A DNA stretch of 64,000 nt from Orobanche coerulescens (taxonomy: Eukaryota > Streptophyta > Magnoliopsida > Lamiales > Orobanchaceae), in contig CM065814.1 of NCBI GenBank assembly GCA_033398695.1, positions 21,543,501-21,607,500 on the forward strand. The letters run 5' to 3'. Position numbers and translations under genes: made by a program. Every line of letters begins with the position of its first letter. Position 1 is the stretch's first letter. A model generated the notes under the pieces. The model was not told the origin of the DNA and searched no databases. It saw only the letters and a program-made list of their open reading frames with translations. Shown in pieces: positions 1 to 11,249 of this stretch.

Positions 1-472
1 GGGTGCTGGATCATTGGACGGGTTTTCCACCTCGTGTCGGTCTGATGGGATCATCTTGGGATCTATGTTGAGGGTGTTGGACCATTGGATCACCCTGTGT
101 TATGTTGATGGAATCATGTGGATTCACATCATTGGATTCCGGTGGAGGAAGTCCATATTTTGTGTTTTTGCTATGCATTGTTGTTTCATATCTGATTTTG
201 TATAATTATGTTAATTGTACTAGCATCGTTTTGCTAACCCCTGTGGGGGTGGACATTTGTTTAATGTTCAGGTAGCTGAGGAGCGGGGAAGCAACCACAG
301 TTTCGGCATGATGACGAAGGGTTGTATACGTCAAAGCATACTTTATGCTTGTAATACCTAAATTCCCGGTCTTTATCTATGAGAATATTTAATTCATTTA
401 TCACATGTTTTGCATATTTATTCACGCTATGGTTATGAAAATGTAGTCTAAATTACTTTATATTGTAGATAA
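1..472 (+). mobile_element. Right-hand remnant of a Tekay-type LTR (A0), cut by the window edge
   Basis: The stretch resembles the A-family LTR at about 5720-6110. It has the same runs of 'gggatcat..ggggatctatg', 'gttgatggaatc', and the segment in which TTTTGCTAACCCC is followed by GGGGTGGACAT (231-252), then 'gaggagcggggaagcaaccac'. It is more diverged from A1 and A2 than they are from each other, so it is a related older family member. The left part lies outside the window; on the right it gives way to copia element F. The exact junction is uncertain (roughly 330-473). No coding sequence is recognised here. Confidence 0.6.
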
Positions 473-1802
473 TGTGGTGTGTCGTGTCACACAGAAGATC
501 ACATTATCGGTTCCTTATATAGTAATATTTAGTTCACAACATATATAACATTAGACCGTAATGTGAGAGGTTATAGTATATGTTTGAGATTAGTTGGTCT
601 TGACCATTAGCATATATTAGCGTATTCGGTATACGTTGAACAGGACCGAGGTGAGATAGTTTCTTCTGTACTGACTATAAGAAGAACGTACATCTCGGGT
701 AATTATTATTTCTTAATTCTAGTGATTAATATTTAATTATATATATTTAATATTTATTGCTTTGATTTATCATGGGTGAGAGCCACATTGATTGACTCAA
801 TATGCTCGATATTTTGGGCAATATTATTATTTATATGATAATTAATATTATAGCTAGAAATCGTGTCCCGACCAGTCGGGTTGATCATGTCCCTTGAGGC
901 ACTCGAAAGGATTATTATATTAAACCCTGCAGGTGGAATTAATTTTTCGATATAATAATAAAGGTCGAGTGGTATACTCATGTATAACACATTAATTAAT
1001 TAAAAGCTGCCAGTAGCTTAAATTAATTAATGGACATGGAATATCTTAAACACGGGAAATAATTAATTCAAAAAGGAGCCCAATTTCGTAATTTGGGATT
1101 TTGGTAGGAAGTGCAATATCAACCTTTTAGTGGACTAAGTTGATATTAATAGAGTCCTTATATTAGGAAGAGTCCTAATATTGGAAGGAAGAGATCTATT
1201 GGGAGTCCTTACCATATCATCCTTAAGGTCCCTAGAGTAGCCCAAAACACCTATAAATAGGACATGATGTCTTAGCCGATTTTACACTTCCAATTTGCCC
1301 AAGAAAATCGATTTTTTCCCTTTTGTGTTTAATTGTGGATCTTGACTTGTGTTTTGGATTCCATAATTTAGATAACACAAATATTTTTCTAAAATACTGA
1401 AAATATTCAAGAAAAATAGAGAGAACAAAAATCGTGAGTTTCTTGAGGAAAAAGTTTCGGCCGATCCATTGTAGTCCGAGTAGTCCGGTAGATTGTTGCC
1501 CACACGACATCGGATCGTAGGCGGGATATACTCTAGAAGATCTTGAGGTAGAAATACAAGAAGATCGGAGAGGAAAATGAAGAGGACATAAATTGATCCA
1601 AAAGGGATTTTCTACCACTTCGCGTCAAAGATACAAATTACCGACTCCCATGCGTAAATATGTTTATTTAGTTGTTTATTAATCTGTTTAGTTAATTAGT
1701 TGACAAGCCTAAATAGATCCGGTTTTTCTATTGGTTAGTTTATAAAACATTTCTTAAAATAAATTCACCAACTTCGCTTCCGCTGCGTTTTATATTCCAA
1801 CA
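473..1802 (+). repeat. 5' LTR of copia element F
   Basis: An AT-rich segment ends in 'ttccaaca' just before a tRNA-Met primer binding site, which fixes the right boundary. The left end is inferred from a TG dinucleotide at the change from A0-like sequence. Short direct repeats of the 'attaattaatt' type lie in the middle. A TATA box at 1252-1259 would place the transcription start near 1285. No coding content is seen. Confidence 0.55.
1252..1259 (+). promoter_or_regulatory. TATA box of the copia F LTR
   Basis: TATAAATA lies in the sequence 'acacctataaatagg', about 545 bp before the LTR end, the usual place for the core promoter at the U3/R boundary. It is assigned from motif and position only. 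Confidence 0.55.
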
Positions 1803-1804
1803 AT

Positions 1805-1817
1805 TGGTATCGGAGCC
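1805..1817 (+). other. Primer binding site of copia F (initiator tRNA-Met)
   Basis: TGGTATCGGAGCC follows the LTR end by two bases. It matches the complement of the 3' end of plant initiator tRNA-Met (consensus TGGTATCAGAGCC) apart from one A-to-G change. It marks where minus-strand cDNA synthesis would start. Confidence 0.85.
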
Positions 1818-3110
1818 GGTCTTTAGGTTCTTTTCAATTTAATTAATTTGGTGATTAATATGCTAGCAATTAAATATTCATATAGTATGATTTTTTGGAA
1901 TATTTTGCTAGAATTTGTCTTGCAGGAAAATATGATACAATTATCATGGCTATGTGATGATTTTATTTATTTACGCGTTTTTGGTAATTTGGCCTGTTTT
2001 TGTGGCATGTATAAGTTCTTCCCGTGAGAAAATCCACGGGTAGAATAGGATTTATTTTTCTTGTAATTTTATGTAAATTCGATGTATTTTATTTTGAATA
2101 AAATTGTAATCGAATTGGAACACTCAAAGTACGAAAGAGAAAGAAGTCCAGCGCAAAGAGGAGTCCCGATCAGACGAACCGACCGAGACCGGCAGAGTGC
2201 CGATCGGGACTCGGCCAGCAGTAGTCTCGGCCGTGACCAGCAGCAGCTCGGGCAGCGGGTCGGGCAGTTCTGGCAGCGGTTCGGGCAGCTCGGGCAGCAG
2301 GTCGGGTAGCGGCCAGCGGGTCAAGTTGTCCGGTTCGGGTCGATCGATTCGTTTTTCCGCGAGATGCTTGAAGCAGTGGGAGCAAACGAGCCGAAGATTT
2401 CTCGTTATTCAAAACGAAGAATAAAAGCCATGATAATTGGATTTAATTATCCAATTTTTTATTTTGTTGGTTTTTATTGTTTTGATGTATGTCATGTATG
2501 GATGTATGCGTGATATGTTTCCTTGCATGTTAGGACGAGAAAATTAAAAACCTTAATTTTTCAAAATAACTAAGTGATTTTAAAATTGATTTTTCAAAAT
2601 TAAATTGGCCTCCAAAATTGGTTTAAATTGTGAAATAATTAGCATGCGCATTGACATTAGAGTCTTCCTCCACATCGGATGTGCTAATTATAGGCTCACT
2701 AGTTTTAAACTTCAAATTTGATAACAAAAGGGTGAATATTATTTTTTATGATAGGACCTCTCCATCTGTAGGACTATTATCATTAAATAATATTCTAAGG
2801 TTTGTTAAATTATGATGTTCACTTAGGTGTATTAATTAATAAGCTCCCCATCGGAGTCTATGTTAATTTAATACATGGCCAAGAGGAACCAACTATTAAT
2901 TTTACTTGTCAAAACGCATCTTGGCTAGATAGTAAAATTAAATACGTTAAAATCTACTTGAAAATATATGTGTAAACGTCCACACTATCGTGGCTTGCAT
3001 GTGCATTTTTTCAAGGTGTTGGTTGATTGCATATATATTGTGTTTTAAGGTTTTTCAATATATTATGCGTCGAATTATGTGATGAATGGTGTTTTTAATT
3101 TTATTCTCAG
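1818..3110 (+). other. Untranslated leader of copia F
   Basis: There is about 1.3 kb between the primer site and gag. It is mostly AT-rich with no recognisable coding content, apart from a sharply GC-rich island at about 2150-2345 built from repeats related to CGGGCAGC. The island can be read in several frames as Ser/Gly- or Leu/Pro-rich peptides, but these have no recognised homology and look like products of the repeat. Confidence 0.6.
2215..2335. repeat. GC-rich imperfect repeat in the copia F leader
   Basis: Roughly a dozen imperfect copies of (C/T)(C/G)GGCAG(C/T) are arranged head to tail between AT-rich flanks. The unit is near 8-12 bp with variable spacing. It could be a structured leader element or a local slippage expansion; the sequence does not decide between them. 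Confidence 0.6.
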
Positions 3111-3986
3111 ATGTCTTTCAATCCACTAGCTATTATTCTCAAAGAAAACAAACTTGATGGCACTAACTTTGCCGACTGGAAAAGAAATCTTGATATTGTC
3201 TTGACTGCCGAGGGGCATAAATTTGTTTTAACTGAGGAGAGCCCTTTAGAACCAGAACCGGATGCCACTCCTGAAGAGTTGGCGGAATTCCGAAAATGGA
3301 AAAAGCCTGATGAGATGGCTCGCTGTTACATTTTGTCTTCAATGACAAATGTATTGCAACATCAGCATCAGGCGATGGGCTCGGCCGCGGAAATGATGAA
3401 AAATCTCACTGAGATGTTTGGTCATCAGAACCGGGCGGCTAAGCAAAATGCAATGAGGGTTTTGATGACAACCCAAATGTCTTAAGGGACCCCAGTAAGG
3501 GATCACGTTCTTAAAATGATGTCTCATTTGAACGAACTGAGCATACTGGGGGCTACTATCGCTGCGGAGTCGCAGGTCGATATTATCTTGGGCAGTTTAC
3601 CAAGAAGCTTTGAGCAGTTCCGCCTCAACTACAATATGAATCGTAGGACTTACACTTTGGCAGAACTTCTGACAGAACTTCAGTCTGCCGAAGGTCTCTT
3701 CAAACAAGGTTATCATCAAATTCTTGCGGCAACCGGTGCTAGTTTTTCAAAACCCAAATGGAGAAAGAAGAAAAAGCAGGTTGGCCAGAAGCAAGTGACA
3801 ACCTTCAAAGGTAAAGGCAAGGTTCCTCAGTCAAAGGCTCCTCAGTCCGAGGCGAACAAAATGCCAAAGGGCCAGTGCTTCAACTGCGGTCTGAAAGGGC
3901 ATTTCAAGAGTGACTGCCCTAAGAAAGGTACATCTCATGCACTAGTAGTCAAAACATGTTTGGCTGCCTGCTCACTTCGTGGATAG
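3111..3986 (+). pseudogene. gag: Copia F Gag (UBN2-type, one zinc knuckle), broken
   Basis: The product is a copia capsid-nucleocapsid protein, which in an active element packages the RNA into virus-like particles. The start at 3111 gives a typical amino end (MSFNPLAIILKENKLDGTNF), followed by the helical gag region and a basic stretch (KPKWRKKKKQ). The CCHC knuckle CFNCGLKGHFKSDCP lies at about 3877-3921, with spacing C-X2-C-X4-H-X4-C. One in-frame TAA at 3483-3485 interrupts the capsid; the frame is unchanged on the far side. After the knuckle the frame closes at 3984-3986, while the protease continues in another frame, so there is also a frameshift near 3940-3980. The protein is not expected to be functional. 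Confidence 0.85.
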
Positions 3987-4038
3987 AGGATTCGGGCTCC
4001 ACTGATCATGTTTGTTATGACTCGCAGGGGTTCCAAAT
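3980..4038 (+). pseudogene. Copia F protease, N-terminal fragment
   Basis: From 3980 the sequence reads WIEDSGSTDHVC, the aspartic protease active-site region of copia polyproteins (D-S-G, normally followed by T or A). Fewer than 20 codons are present before the Tekay element A1 interrupts the frame at 4038. The duplicated target CAAAT (4034-4038) lies inside the coding sequence, and the frame resumes at 13598 on the far side of A1. Confidence 0.8.
4034..4038. repeat. Target site duplication of A1, left copy (CAAAT)
   Basis: CAAAT occurs immediately before the LTR start at 4039 and again immediately after the LTR end, at 13593-13597. A 5 bp duplication is the norm for LTR retrotransposon integration. 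Confidence 0.93.
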
Positions 4039-4185
4039 TGCAATACCCGAGATTTCTGTTATGTAATCGGAACTTGTGATATTGTAATGATTGTACTATT
4101 GTTTGAGTACTATTTTCCGTATTTCATAATCCGATGTTATCGAGCGTATTTCATAATTGTGATTTGAAGATTGTAATTCTGCGCA

Positions 4186-4484
4186 TGTAGCGCACGTTAC
4201 AAGCTATGTATAGCGTGCGCTAACGTGGATTCATAGCGCACACTACTGAGGGTCATTAGCGCACGCTATGCGTGGTCAGATTGATTGGGACGTGCGGTAG
4301 GTGAGATCTGGCCGGGGGACCCCTGTCGGATCGTGTCGGATGTACCTGGACGGCTTTCGGGAAAATCCGAGTCAACGCCTTAGCGCACGCTACAGGTATA
4401 TACGTAGCGCACGCTAAGTGCTGAGTACAGTTTAGTCAGGGAGCCGTTAGCGCACGCTACGGACAGGGTCTAGCGCGCGCTAAT
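4186..4484 (+). repeat. Upstream TAGCGCACGCTA motif cluster, A1 5' LTR
   Basis: About eight copies of a near-palindromic 12-mer occur between 4186 and 4484 at irregular spacing, all upstream of the TATA box. The commonest form is TAGCGCACGCTA; variants include TAGCGCGCGCTA (a perfect palindrome) and TAGCGCACACTA. The spacing (about 20-120 bp) and absence of conserved spacers exclude a simple satellite. Function is unknown; clustered binding sites for a protein are a reasonable guess. Confidence 0.8.
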
Positions 4485-4494
4485 AGCCATTTAT

Positions 4495-4502
4495 TATAAA
4501 TA
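4495..4502 (+). promoter_or_regulatory. TATA box of the A1 5' LTR
   Basis: TATAAATA lies in 'ttattataaatagg', directly downstream of the motif cluster. The same box is present in the 3' LTR and in both A2 LTRs (for example 53028-53035 and 60271-60278 on the reverse strand). Confidence 0.65.
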
Positions 4503-5163
4503 GGACAACATCCTATTCGTGATTTCAGTTCTTTCTCCTCCCATAACCCGAACTCTTACACTTAGAACATAACTCCCTTCGTCCCAAACACTTCATATCA
4601 ACCTCCTAGTTCGAGATTGAAGATCGTATATCATTGGAGATTGGTCTTCAAGCCTTCGGTGTTGGATCGCTTCATTTTCCTCCGTATTCTTCACTACGTT
4701 GAGGTAGGTGATTCTTCATTGATGTTAGTAATGTTCCTAAGGAAGTTTGAATCATGTTTTGATAGCAAGTATTTCGTTTATAATCGGTCATCACATGTTA
4801 GAAGGATACTTTTGACGTATCGGCACTATATATCGTACGAACCTTTGAACCATCTTATTATAAGGACTCCTAAGCATGTTCAAATCGAGTTATGATCAGT
4901 AATTGGATATTTACCCAGTTGATACGTTTTACACGATGGAATCATGTGTTTTGGAACGTAGAACAAATGGAACTTAGATTATTTCTTGGAAATCGTAGAT
5001 GAATTATGATGTTGAGTTGACTATCCGTATATTCGTATTTCATAACCATAAAACTTCCACAAACCTTATTAGCATGATATGCCCGAGGATAACTTGTATT
5101 ATCACGGTAGAATTCTTGAGTTCTTCACCATTCAACCCAGCTTTGCGGTATTCTCCATGCAAG

Positions 5164-5352
5164 GTTAGCGCACGCTAACATATGTGAGTTAACGTGCGCT
5201 ATCGAGTTGATTAACGCACAATACGTTTAGCGTCGTTATATATCGGCCGTGCAAAGCTGGCCAGTAATTAGCGCACGCTAGTCTTACCCGATAAGATGCT
5301 AACAGCCCGCTTAGCGCACGTTACGTAGAGTATGTAGCGCACGCTAAGCAGT
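5164..5352 (+). repeat. Downstream TAGCGCACGCTA motif cluster, A1 5' LTR
   Basis: Six to seven copies or degenerate copies of the 12-mer lie 0.7 kb downstream of the TATA box (for example near 5165, 5268, 5310 and 5335). The corresponding region of the 3' LTR is 12372-12565. The motif is therefore not confined to the promoter side of the start site. Confidence 0.7.
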
Positions 5353-6373
5353 CCAGGCAAATTGTTAATTTTGAGCTTTTCGGCCGTAGACCGAATCGTT
5401 AGACCATCGTTCGACTTGAGATGATTTGTATATCGTTCCTTTTGTTAAGGTTCGAGCCTGTTACGTTGATCGAAGGAGGCGGCCTTCGAGTGTGTTGAGA
5501 TCATCGAAGTATTTCGTCTTGCCATTTTCGAGGCAAGTATCATATGTCGAGTTCGATTTATATTGAATCTTTGATCATGCTTGTGGTTTTGTTCATATTG
5601 TTGAATATGAGATGTATTTCTGAAAATTCTCATGATATTGGTTGATTATTTGTTCGTATTGATGAACATATTGAAATGCATATGTGTATGCATAGTTGAT
5701 TGATTATGGTATAAATGATCCGAGGGGATCATGAGGATCTATGCTGAGGGCGCTGGATCGAATGTCCACCATGCGTTGGTCCGACGGGATCATCATGGGG
5801 ATCTATGCTGAGGGCGCTGGATCGGCTGGACGGGTTTTCCACCATGCGTTGGTCCGACGGGATCATCATGGGGTTCTATACCAAGGGCGCTGGATCATGG
5901 ATTACCTGTATTGTGTTGATGGAATCGTGAGGATTCGCATCGTTGGATTCCTAGCGGAAGTCCGTTTTGCATGTTTTATGATGCATTGATGATTTATTGT
6001 ATTATGATACTTGTACTAGCATCGTTTTGCTAACCCCTTCTGGGGTGGACATTGTTTTGATGTTCGGGTAGCCGAGGAGCGGGGAGACAACCACGCATCG
6101 ACGGAGACGATGAAATGGCTCAGTGATGTGATTGATGTTATTGTTATTGTGATTTGTCTTCTTGTTTCGTTTAGTACTCGAGTACGTCTGTTTTAATAAT
6201 GTCTTTTCGATATGGTTGTATAAATTAACTCTTTGATCGATTGAATCAAATATGTCTTTGAACTTCAGTTGTACGATTGGTTTATATTTACACTCTTTTT
6301 AAAATTAGCCTTGTAAATCCTTACCTAAAGGGTTTACGGCGTAATTATTCGAATATCTCGGGTGTTACGAATA

Positions 6374-6385
6374 TGGTATCGGAGC
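6374..6385 (+). other. Primer binding site of A1 (initiator tRNA-Met)
   Basis: TGGTATCGGAGC lies five bases after the LTR end. It differs from the tRNA-Met complement TGGTATCAGAGC by one base; A2 keeps the unaltered form. Confidence 0.88.
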
Positions 6386-6612
6386 TAAGATTCATGGATA
6401 TCTTGGCAATCGGGTTAGTTGGAGTGCATTTACGTTATTTGATTATTGGTCGTTCGTAACATCACTGCTGAGCCAGCATCGTCGTGTGGACCGTGGTTGT
6501 AAGTTTCCTAAATCTCAAATACTACCGTTTTATTTTATTCATGATTTGTGAACATTGATGGATGTACTTTTAGAAAGTTTTGCCCTGGATATTGAGTATT
6601 TATGTTTACAGT

Positions 6613-7560
6613 TTGTTGAGAGGAGGTCGTGGACGCGGACGCGGTCGTGGATGCGGACGTGGAAATGCGAGACAAGAAGAGTCGGTATCTACCCCAGAGA
6701 TAACCGCTAGTCAAACGGATTCGCATTCCGGGGGACAACAGGGATCAGCAAATAATAATGCAGATCCTAACGTGCCGGGAGTGCTTCAGCAGGTGGTTGC
6801 CCAGATAAACCAATTTGCTCAGGTTGTGGATCGCATGCGGATAAATGATGGACAAAGAACATAACGTGGAAAATCGGGGAGATAAATGGCTTACCGAAGT
6901 GATCAAATTGCATCCTCCGAAATTTGAAGGTTCGACGGAGACGCTTCCTTGGGATCACTGGCTGAAGGAATTAGAGAAGATTTTTGCGGGGATTAATTGT
7001 CCCAACGATAGGAAGGTTCCGGTCGCCCAGTATCTTCTGACAGGGGAGGCTTTCGACTGGTGGGAGGCCATTCGACCGGAGGAGCATAATGTTGACTGGA
7101 CAGAATTCAAATTGATGATGGAGGCGCAGTATTGTCCTCGCCCAGTTAGAGAGGCCCGAGTTCGGGAGTTTTTCTCACCGCAAAATTCAGAAGCAACTGT
7201 GACGGACATGATTAAGACTTTTAATCACCAGCTGACTTATGTGCGCCACCAGTCAGACCGAGGCGGAAAGGATTTTCCATTTTGACATGCGAATGAAGCC
7301 GGAAATTCAGCAATACATGTCCGGATTTGATTGTACCACCTTGAGGCGATCGTGACAAGGCGTTGGCCTATGATATGAAGGAAGCGGCAGAGAGAAATCT
7401 ACGGAAGCAAATAAACAGAAGGTGTCCTGCAACTTCACGGAGAATAAGAATAGCGGGCCCGCCGGGTCAGTCCTCTTTTCACTCATCCAGAGACCTCCAC
7501 ATCCTTCTCGAGGAGGAAAGAAGTTCCGAGCAGCACCAACTGTTTCAGACGCAGGGAAGA
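6613..7560 (+). pseudogene. gag: A1 Gag, broken by frameshifts and lacking a start codon
   Basis: The capsid protein of a chromovirus. The amino end is a Gly/Arg-rich tract (LRGGRGRGRGRGCGRGNA), and the capsid core is recognisable in another frame at 6845-7285 (EAFDWWEAIRPEEHNVDWTEF, 'YCPRPVREARV'). By comparison with A2 the expected ATG is TTG at 6613-6615. The frame is lost near 6840, again near 7250 and again near 7345. Zinc knuckles follow at 7563-7662. Neighbouring protease and RT follow in the same direction as one original polyprotein. Confidence 0.85.
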
Positions 7561-7562
7561 AG

Positions 7563-8351
7563 TGTTATAACTGTGGAAAAGCGGGACATGTTCGACGTGA
7601 TTGTTTCGCGCCTGCTGTGACCTGTTTCGAGTGTGGACACGAAGGACATCGCGCAACGTTTTGTGGGAATGCGACCCGATCTTTTGGTACTCGCACTCCA
7701 GCTCCAGTTCCGAAGGAGACGAGTGTGAACCAGACGCAACAGAGTGGATTTCAGCAGCAGAATGTTGGGAAGAGAGAGGCATCCAGTGCTGGGTCCGTTC
7801 CTCCGCGTATTTACAAGATGAAGAAGGATGATCAGAACACAGCTGTTGCATCAGGTACAATTCAGATCCTTTTGCAACCAGTTAGTGTTTTATTCGATTC
7901 CGGAGCTACACATTCTTTTGTATCATTGAACTGTGTTAATCGTTTAAAAATCTCGTGCTTGTATGATTGTGAACCTTATGTTGTGGGATTACCTAGCGGA
8001 GAGAAAATTGTGGGAACCCTAGAAGCTAGGGACTTTCCAGTAACTATAGGAGGGAGAGATTGGCCATCGAACCTTATTGTGGTTGACATTTACGGTGACG
8101 ATTTAATTCTCGGAGACGATTGGCTCAACCGTTATGGATCTATTCTAAATTACCGAGAGAGAGTCATTTCCATCATTGCTGATGACGGGTCTGAACACTT
8201 ATTCCGAGGATGGAGACCAGGAAGCTCGGGAAAATTGATCAAGGCAATGAAAGCCGTGAAATTACTGAAACAGGGATGTCAGGGACTTTTGGTGCTATGC
8301 CATGAAGAAAGAGGAAGGAGTAGAGCTCTCATCTATTTCAGTTGTGAATGA
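7563..8351 (+). pseudogene. A1 zinc knuckles and aspartic protease
   Basis: Two CCHC knuckles appear in tandem: CYNCGKAGHVRRDC from 7563 and CFECGHEGHRATFC from 7621, both with C-X2-C-X4-H-X4-C spacing. The retropepsin-like domain follows, with the active site FDSGATHSF (Asp codon 7896-7898) and the conserved 'LILGDDWL' segment at about 8104. The frame runs on from 7422 and is lost at about 8290, where the RT frame takes over by an indel ('[10 protein letters not shown]' where A2 has a different frame). Confidence 0.88.
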
Positions 8352-9255
8352 GTTCTCAGATGTTTTTCCTGACGAACTACCTGGATTACCTCCGCAGAGA
8401 GAAGTGGAATTCACTATCGAATTAGAGCCTGGAGCAGCTCCTATTTCCAGAGCACCATACCGCATGGCGCCAACCGAGATGTATGAACTCAAGAAACAAC
8501 TGGAGGAATTGTTGCAGAAAGGTTATATTCAACCGAGCGTTTCTCCTTGGGGAGCGCCCGTTCTCTTTGTCCGGAAGAAAGACGGATCCCTCCGACTGTG
8601 TATTGATTACAGGGAGCTCAACAAGATGACAATCAAGAATAAGTATCCTATACCTCGGATCGACGACTTGTTTGATCAACTGCAAGGGGCAAGGATATTC
8701 TCGAAGATTGACTTGCGATCAGGATACCACCAGCTGAGAATTAAGGAATCGGATATACCAAAATCTGCTTTCAGATCCCGGTATGAGCATTATGAATTTG
8801 TAGTAATGCCATTTGGACTTACCAATGCTCCTGCGGTATTCATTCAATTGATGAATCGGGTTTTCTTGGAGTACTTGGATAAATTTGTGGTCGTTTTCAT
8901 TGACGACATCTTGATATATTCGAGGGACGCAGAGGAACATGCTGAACATTTACGTGTGGTTTTGAGCATCTTGAGAAAGGAACAGCTGTATGCTAAGCTT
9001 TCTAAATGTGAGTTCTGGCTTAAGGAAGTAACTTTCCTTGGGCATGTGATATCAGCCGACGGAGTTCAGGTGGACCCGAAGAAAGTCGAAGCAATCTTGG
9101 AATGGGAAGTTCCTAGCAACGTGAAAGAAGTCCGAAGCTTCTTAGGACTTGCTGGATATTATCGCCGCTTTGTAGAGGGATTTTCCAAAATTGCTCGTCC
9201 GCTCACTCAGCTGTTACAGAAAACTCAAAAGTTCACGTGGAATGAGAAGTGCTAG
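8302..9255 (+). pseudogene. A1 reverse transcriptase
   Basis: A complete RT core is visible: the '[12 protein letters not shown]' entry segment, [25 protein letters not shown], the F(I)DD catalytic motif [10 protein letters not shown] (FIDD codons 8896-8907), and [11 protein letters not shown]. It copies element RNA into cDNA. The frame closes at TAG 9253-9255, where A2 has a Gln codon (CAG), so this is a single C-to-T change within a longer frame that continues into RNase H at 9256. Confidence 0.92.
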
Positions 9256-9750
9256 GCTAGTTTTGACGAACTTAAGAGGAGACTGACGACAGCACCTATA
9301 TTAGCACTGCCAGAGGGAACTGATGGATTCATGGTATACAGCGACGCTTCAAATCAGGGTTTGGGTTGTGTGTTGATGCAGAGGGATAAAGTGATTGCTT
9401 ATGCTTCTCGGCAATTGAAACCATACGAAGTTAATTATCCGACTCATGATCTGGAGCTAGCAGCTGTGGTCTTTGCCTTGAAAATTTGGCGACATTATTT
9501 GTACGGCACTCATTGTCAGATCTTTACAGACCACAAGAGCCTCAAGTACATTTTCAGTCAGAAAGAATTAAACATGAGGCAGAGAAGGTGGCTAGAATTG
9601 ATTAAGGATTACGACTTGGAGATTCTCTATCATCCGGGGAAAGCAAATGTAGTAGCCGATGCTTTGAGCCGTAAACCTGTTTCCCTTCGAGTGTTGGAGG
9701 CACTTACGTCCCAAACCAGTATTCAACGAGAACCGATCCGCGAGGATTGA
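9256..9750 (+). pseudogene. A1 RNase H
   Basis: The domain follows RT in the same frame after the TAG at 9253. The motifs are VYSDASNQG (first catalytic Asp), [12 protein letters not shown] (Glu), [11 protein letters not shown] (Asp), and the tail [13 protein letters not shown]. RNase H degrades the RNA strand of the RNA:DNA hybrid. A frameshift at about 9745 ends the frame before the integrase. Confidence 0.9.
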
Positions 9751-9784
9751 AGTATGGGCACCGGGAATCCAAGGGCAACTTTAT

Positions 9785-11214
9785 GTGATGGAACCGACTT
9801 CATCACTAGTCGAGGAGATCAAGTCTAAACAATTGAACGATTCTCCGATCCTTCGATTATGTGACGAAGTAAAGAAAGGAAAAGCCCCAGGATTCGTGAT
9901 ACAAGATGATGGAGTTCGAGATTTGAGTCGACTTTGCGTTCCCGATGATGATGATTTGAGAAGGACTATTCTCAAGGAAGCTCACAGCGCCTATTCTATT
10001 CACCCGGCAAGCAGAAGATGTATAAGGATTTAAAGCAAAACTTTTGGTGGGGAATATGAAGAAGGACGTAGCATGCGTTTGAAGTGTTTGACTTGTCAAG
10101 CAGTTAAGATTGAGCATCGCGACCACGGATGTTAAAGCCGCTTCCGATCCCTGAATGGAAGTGGGAGGACATTTTGATGGATTTCATCACCAGTATGCCA
10201 AGGACTAGAACGGGAATGAACATGATTTGGGTTGTAGTTGATCGACTAACCAAGTCGGCTCATTTTCTAGGGATTAAAGATACATGGGGACCCGAGAGAT
10301 TGGCGCGAGTATTTATTGCGGAGATAGTCAGATTGCATGGGACGCCGAAGACCATTGTTTCAGATCGAGATGGTCGTTTCGTGTCGCACTTCTGGAGGGC
10401 AGTGCACAGGGATTTGGGGACCGAGATAAACTTTAGTACATCTTATCATCCCCAAACGGACGGTCAGTCCGAAAGGACTATTCAGACTGTAGAAGACATG
10501 CTTAGAGCCTGTGCCTTGGATTGGTCAACTGATTGGGAAGTTCATTTACCATTAGTTGAATTCACCTACAATAATAGTTGGCATGCTTCAATTAAGATGG
10601 CACCATTTGAAGCTTTGTACGGGAGAAGATGCCGATCACCCCTGTGTTGGGATGATTCTTCGGACTTGATCGGGACGGAACCGGAATTGATTATTCAGAC
10701 TCAAGAGAAGATATCTTTGATTCGGGAAAGACTGTTGACTGCCCAGAGTCGACAGAAATCTTATGCAGACTTACGTTGTCGCCCTCTAGAGTTCGACGTT
10801 GGTGACCACGTACTATTGAAGGTGTCTCCTACACGAGGGATTTTCCGTTTTGGGAGAAGAGGCAAGCTTAGTCCGAGATATATCGGACCATTCGAGATCC
10901 TCGAGAGAGTTGGAGATTTAGCGTACAGGTTGGCCTTACCGCCATCACTGAGTCACGTTCACAATGTGTTTCACGTATCCCAATCAAGGAAGTATGTACC
11001 GACCCACCACGTCATTGATTTCGATGAGATCGAGATAGCTAATGATGGCACCTTCGAAGAGAGACCAATCAAGATACTTGAGAACCGGATCAAACAATTG
11101 AGGAATAAACCAATACACTTGGTTGTACAATGGTCACGACATGGAGTCGAAGAGGCCACTTGGGAAATGGAGGACGGTATGAAGGCTAAATATCCGGAGT
11201 TGTTTTCATCTTAA
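9785..11214 (+). pseudogene. A1 integrase with C-terminal chromodomain
   Basis: The zinc-binding N-terminus (9785-10128) is scrambled by at least two indels; CLTC is still visible at about 10088. The catalytic core is open from 10129: Asp in [12 protein letters not shown], Asp in [12 protein letters not shown], and Glu in [11 protein letters not shown]. The GPF/Y module ([18 protein letters not shown]) and a chromodomain (PIKILENRIKQLRN ... [12 protein letters not shown]) complete the protein. In this clade the chromodomain is thought to steer integration to heterochromatin. The stop TAA is at 11212-11214. Confidence 0.9.
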
Positions 11215-11231
11215 GTTTCGGGACGAAACTT
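11213..11231 (+). other. Stop-codon-overlapping hairpin of A1
   Basis: AAGTTTCG-GGA-CGAAACTT is a perfect 8 bp stem with a 3-base loop. It starts on the second base of the pol stop codon and lies just before the polypurine tract. The same hairpin is present in B1 (63243-63261), A2 (53513-53531, reverse) and coding-deficient C1 (25630-25648). Confidence 0.85.
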
Positions 11232-11238
11232 CTTTTTA

Positions 11239-11249
11239 GGGAGGAAGGA
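11239..11249 (+). other. Polypurine tract of A1
   Basis: GGGAGGAAGGA abuts the 3' LTR start at 11250. It is the usual RNase H-resistant primer for plus-strand cDNA synthesis. Confidence 0.85.

Larger units (their letters stand above)
4039..6368 (+). repeat. 5' LTR of A1
   Basis: It is about 2330 bp and matches 11250-13592 throughout. The end reads 'ctcgggtgttac', one base short of the TTACA seen in the 3' LTR and in A2. There is a TATA box at 4495-4502. Clusters of the TAGCGCACGCTA motif lie before (4186-4484) and after (5164-5352) the TATA box. A tandem set of 'gggatcatcatgggg...ggcgctggatc' repeats lies at 5718-5905, and the conserved GCTAACCCC stem-loop at 6028-6050. Confidence 0.92.

Noticed and set aside
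2082..2424. Ser/Gly-rich and Leu/Pro-rich open frames in the copia F leader
   Set aside because: They are alternative readings of a short GC-rich repeat and have no non-repetitive portion with similarity to any family.
4617..4895. 92-codon open frame repeated at 11819-12097
   Set aside because: Both copies are the same position of the two A1 LTRs, downstream of the TATA box; the product has no recognised feature and is not open in a comparable way in A2.
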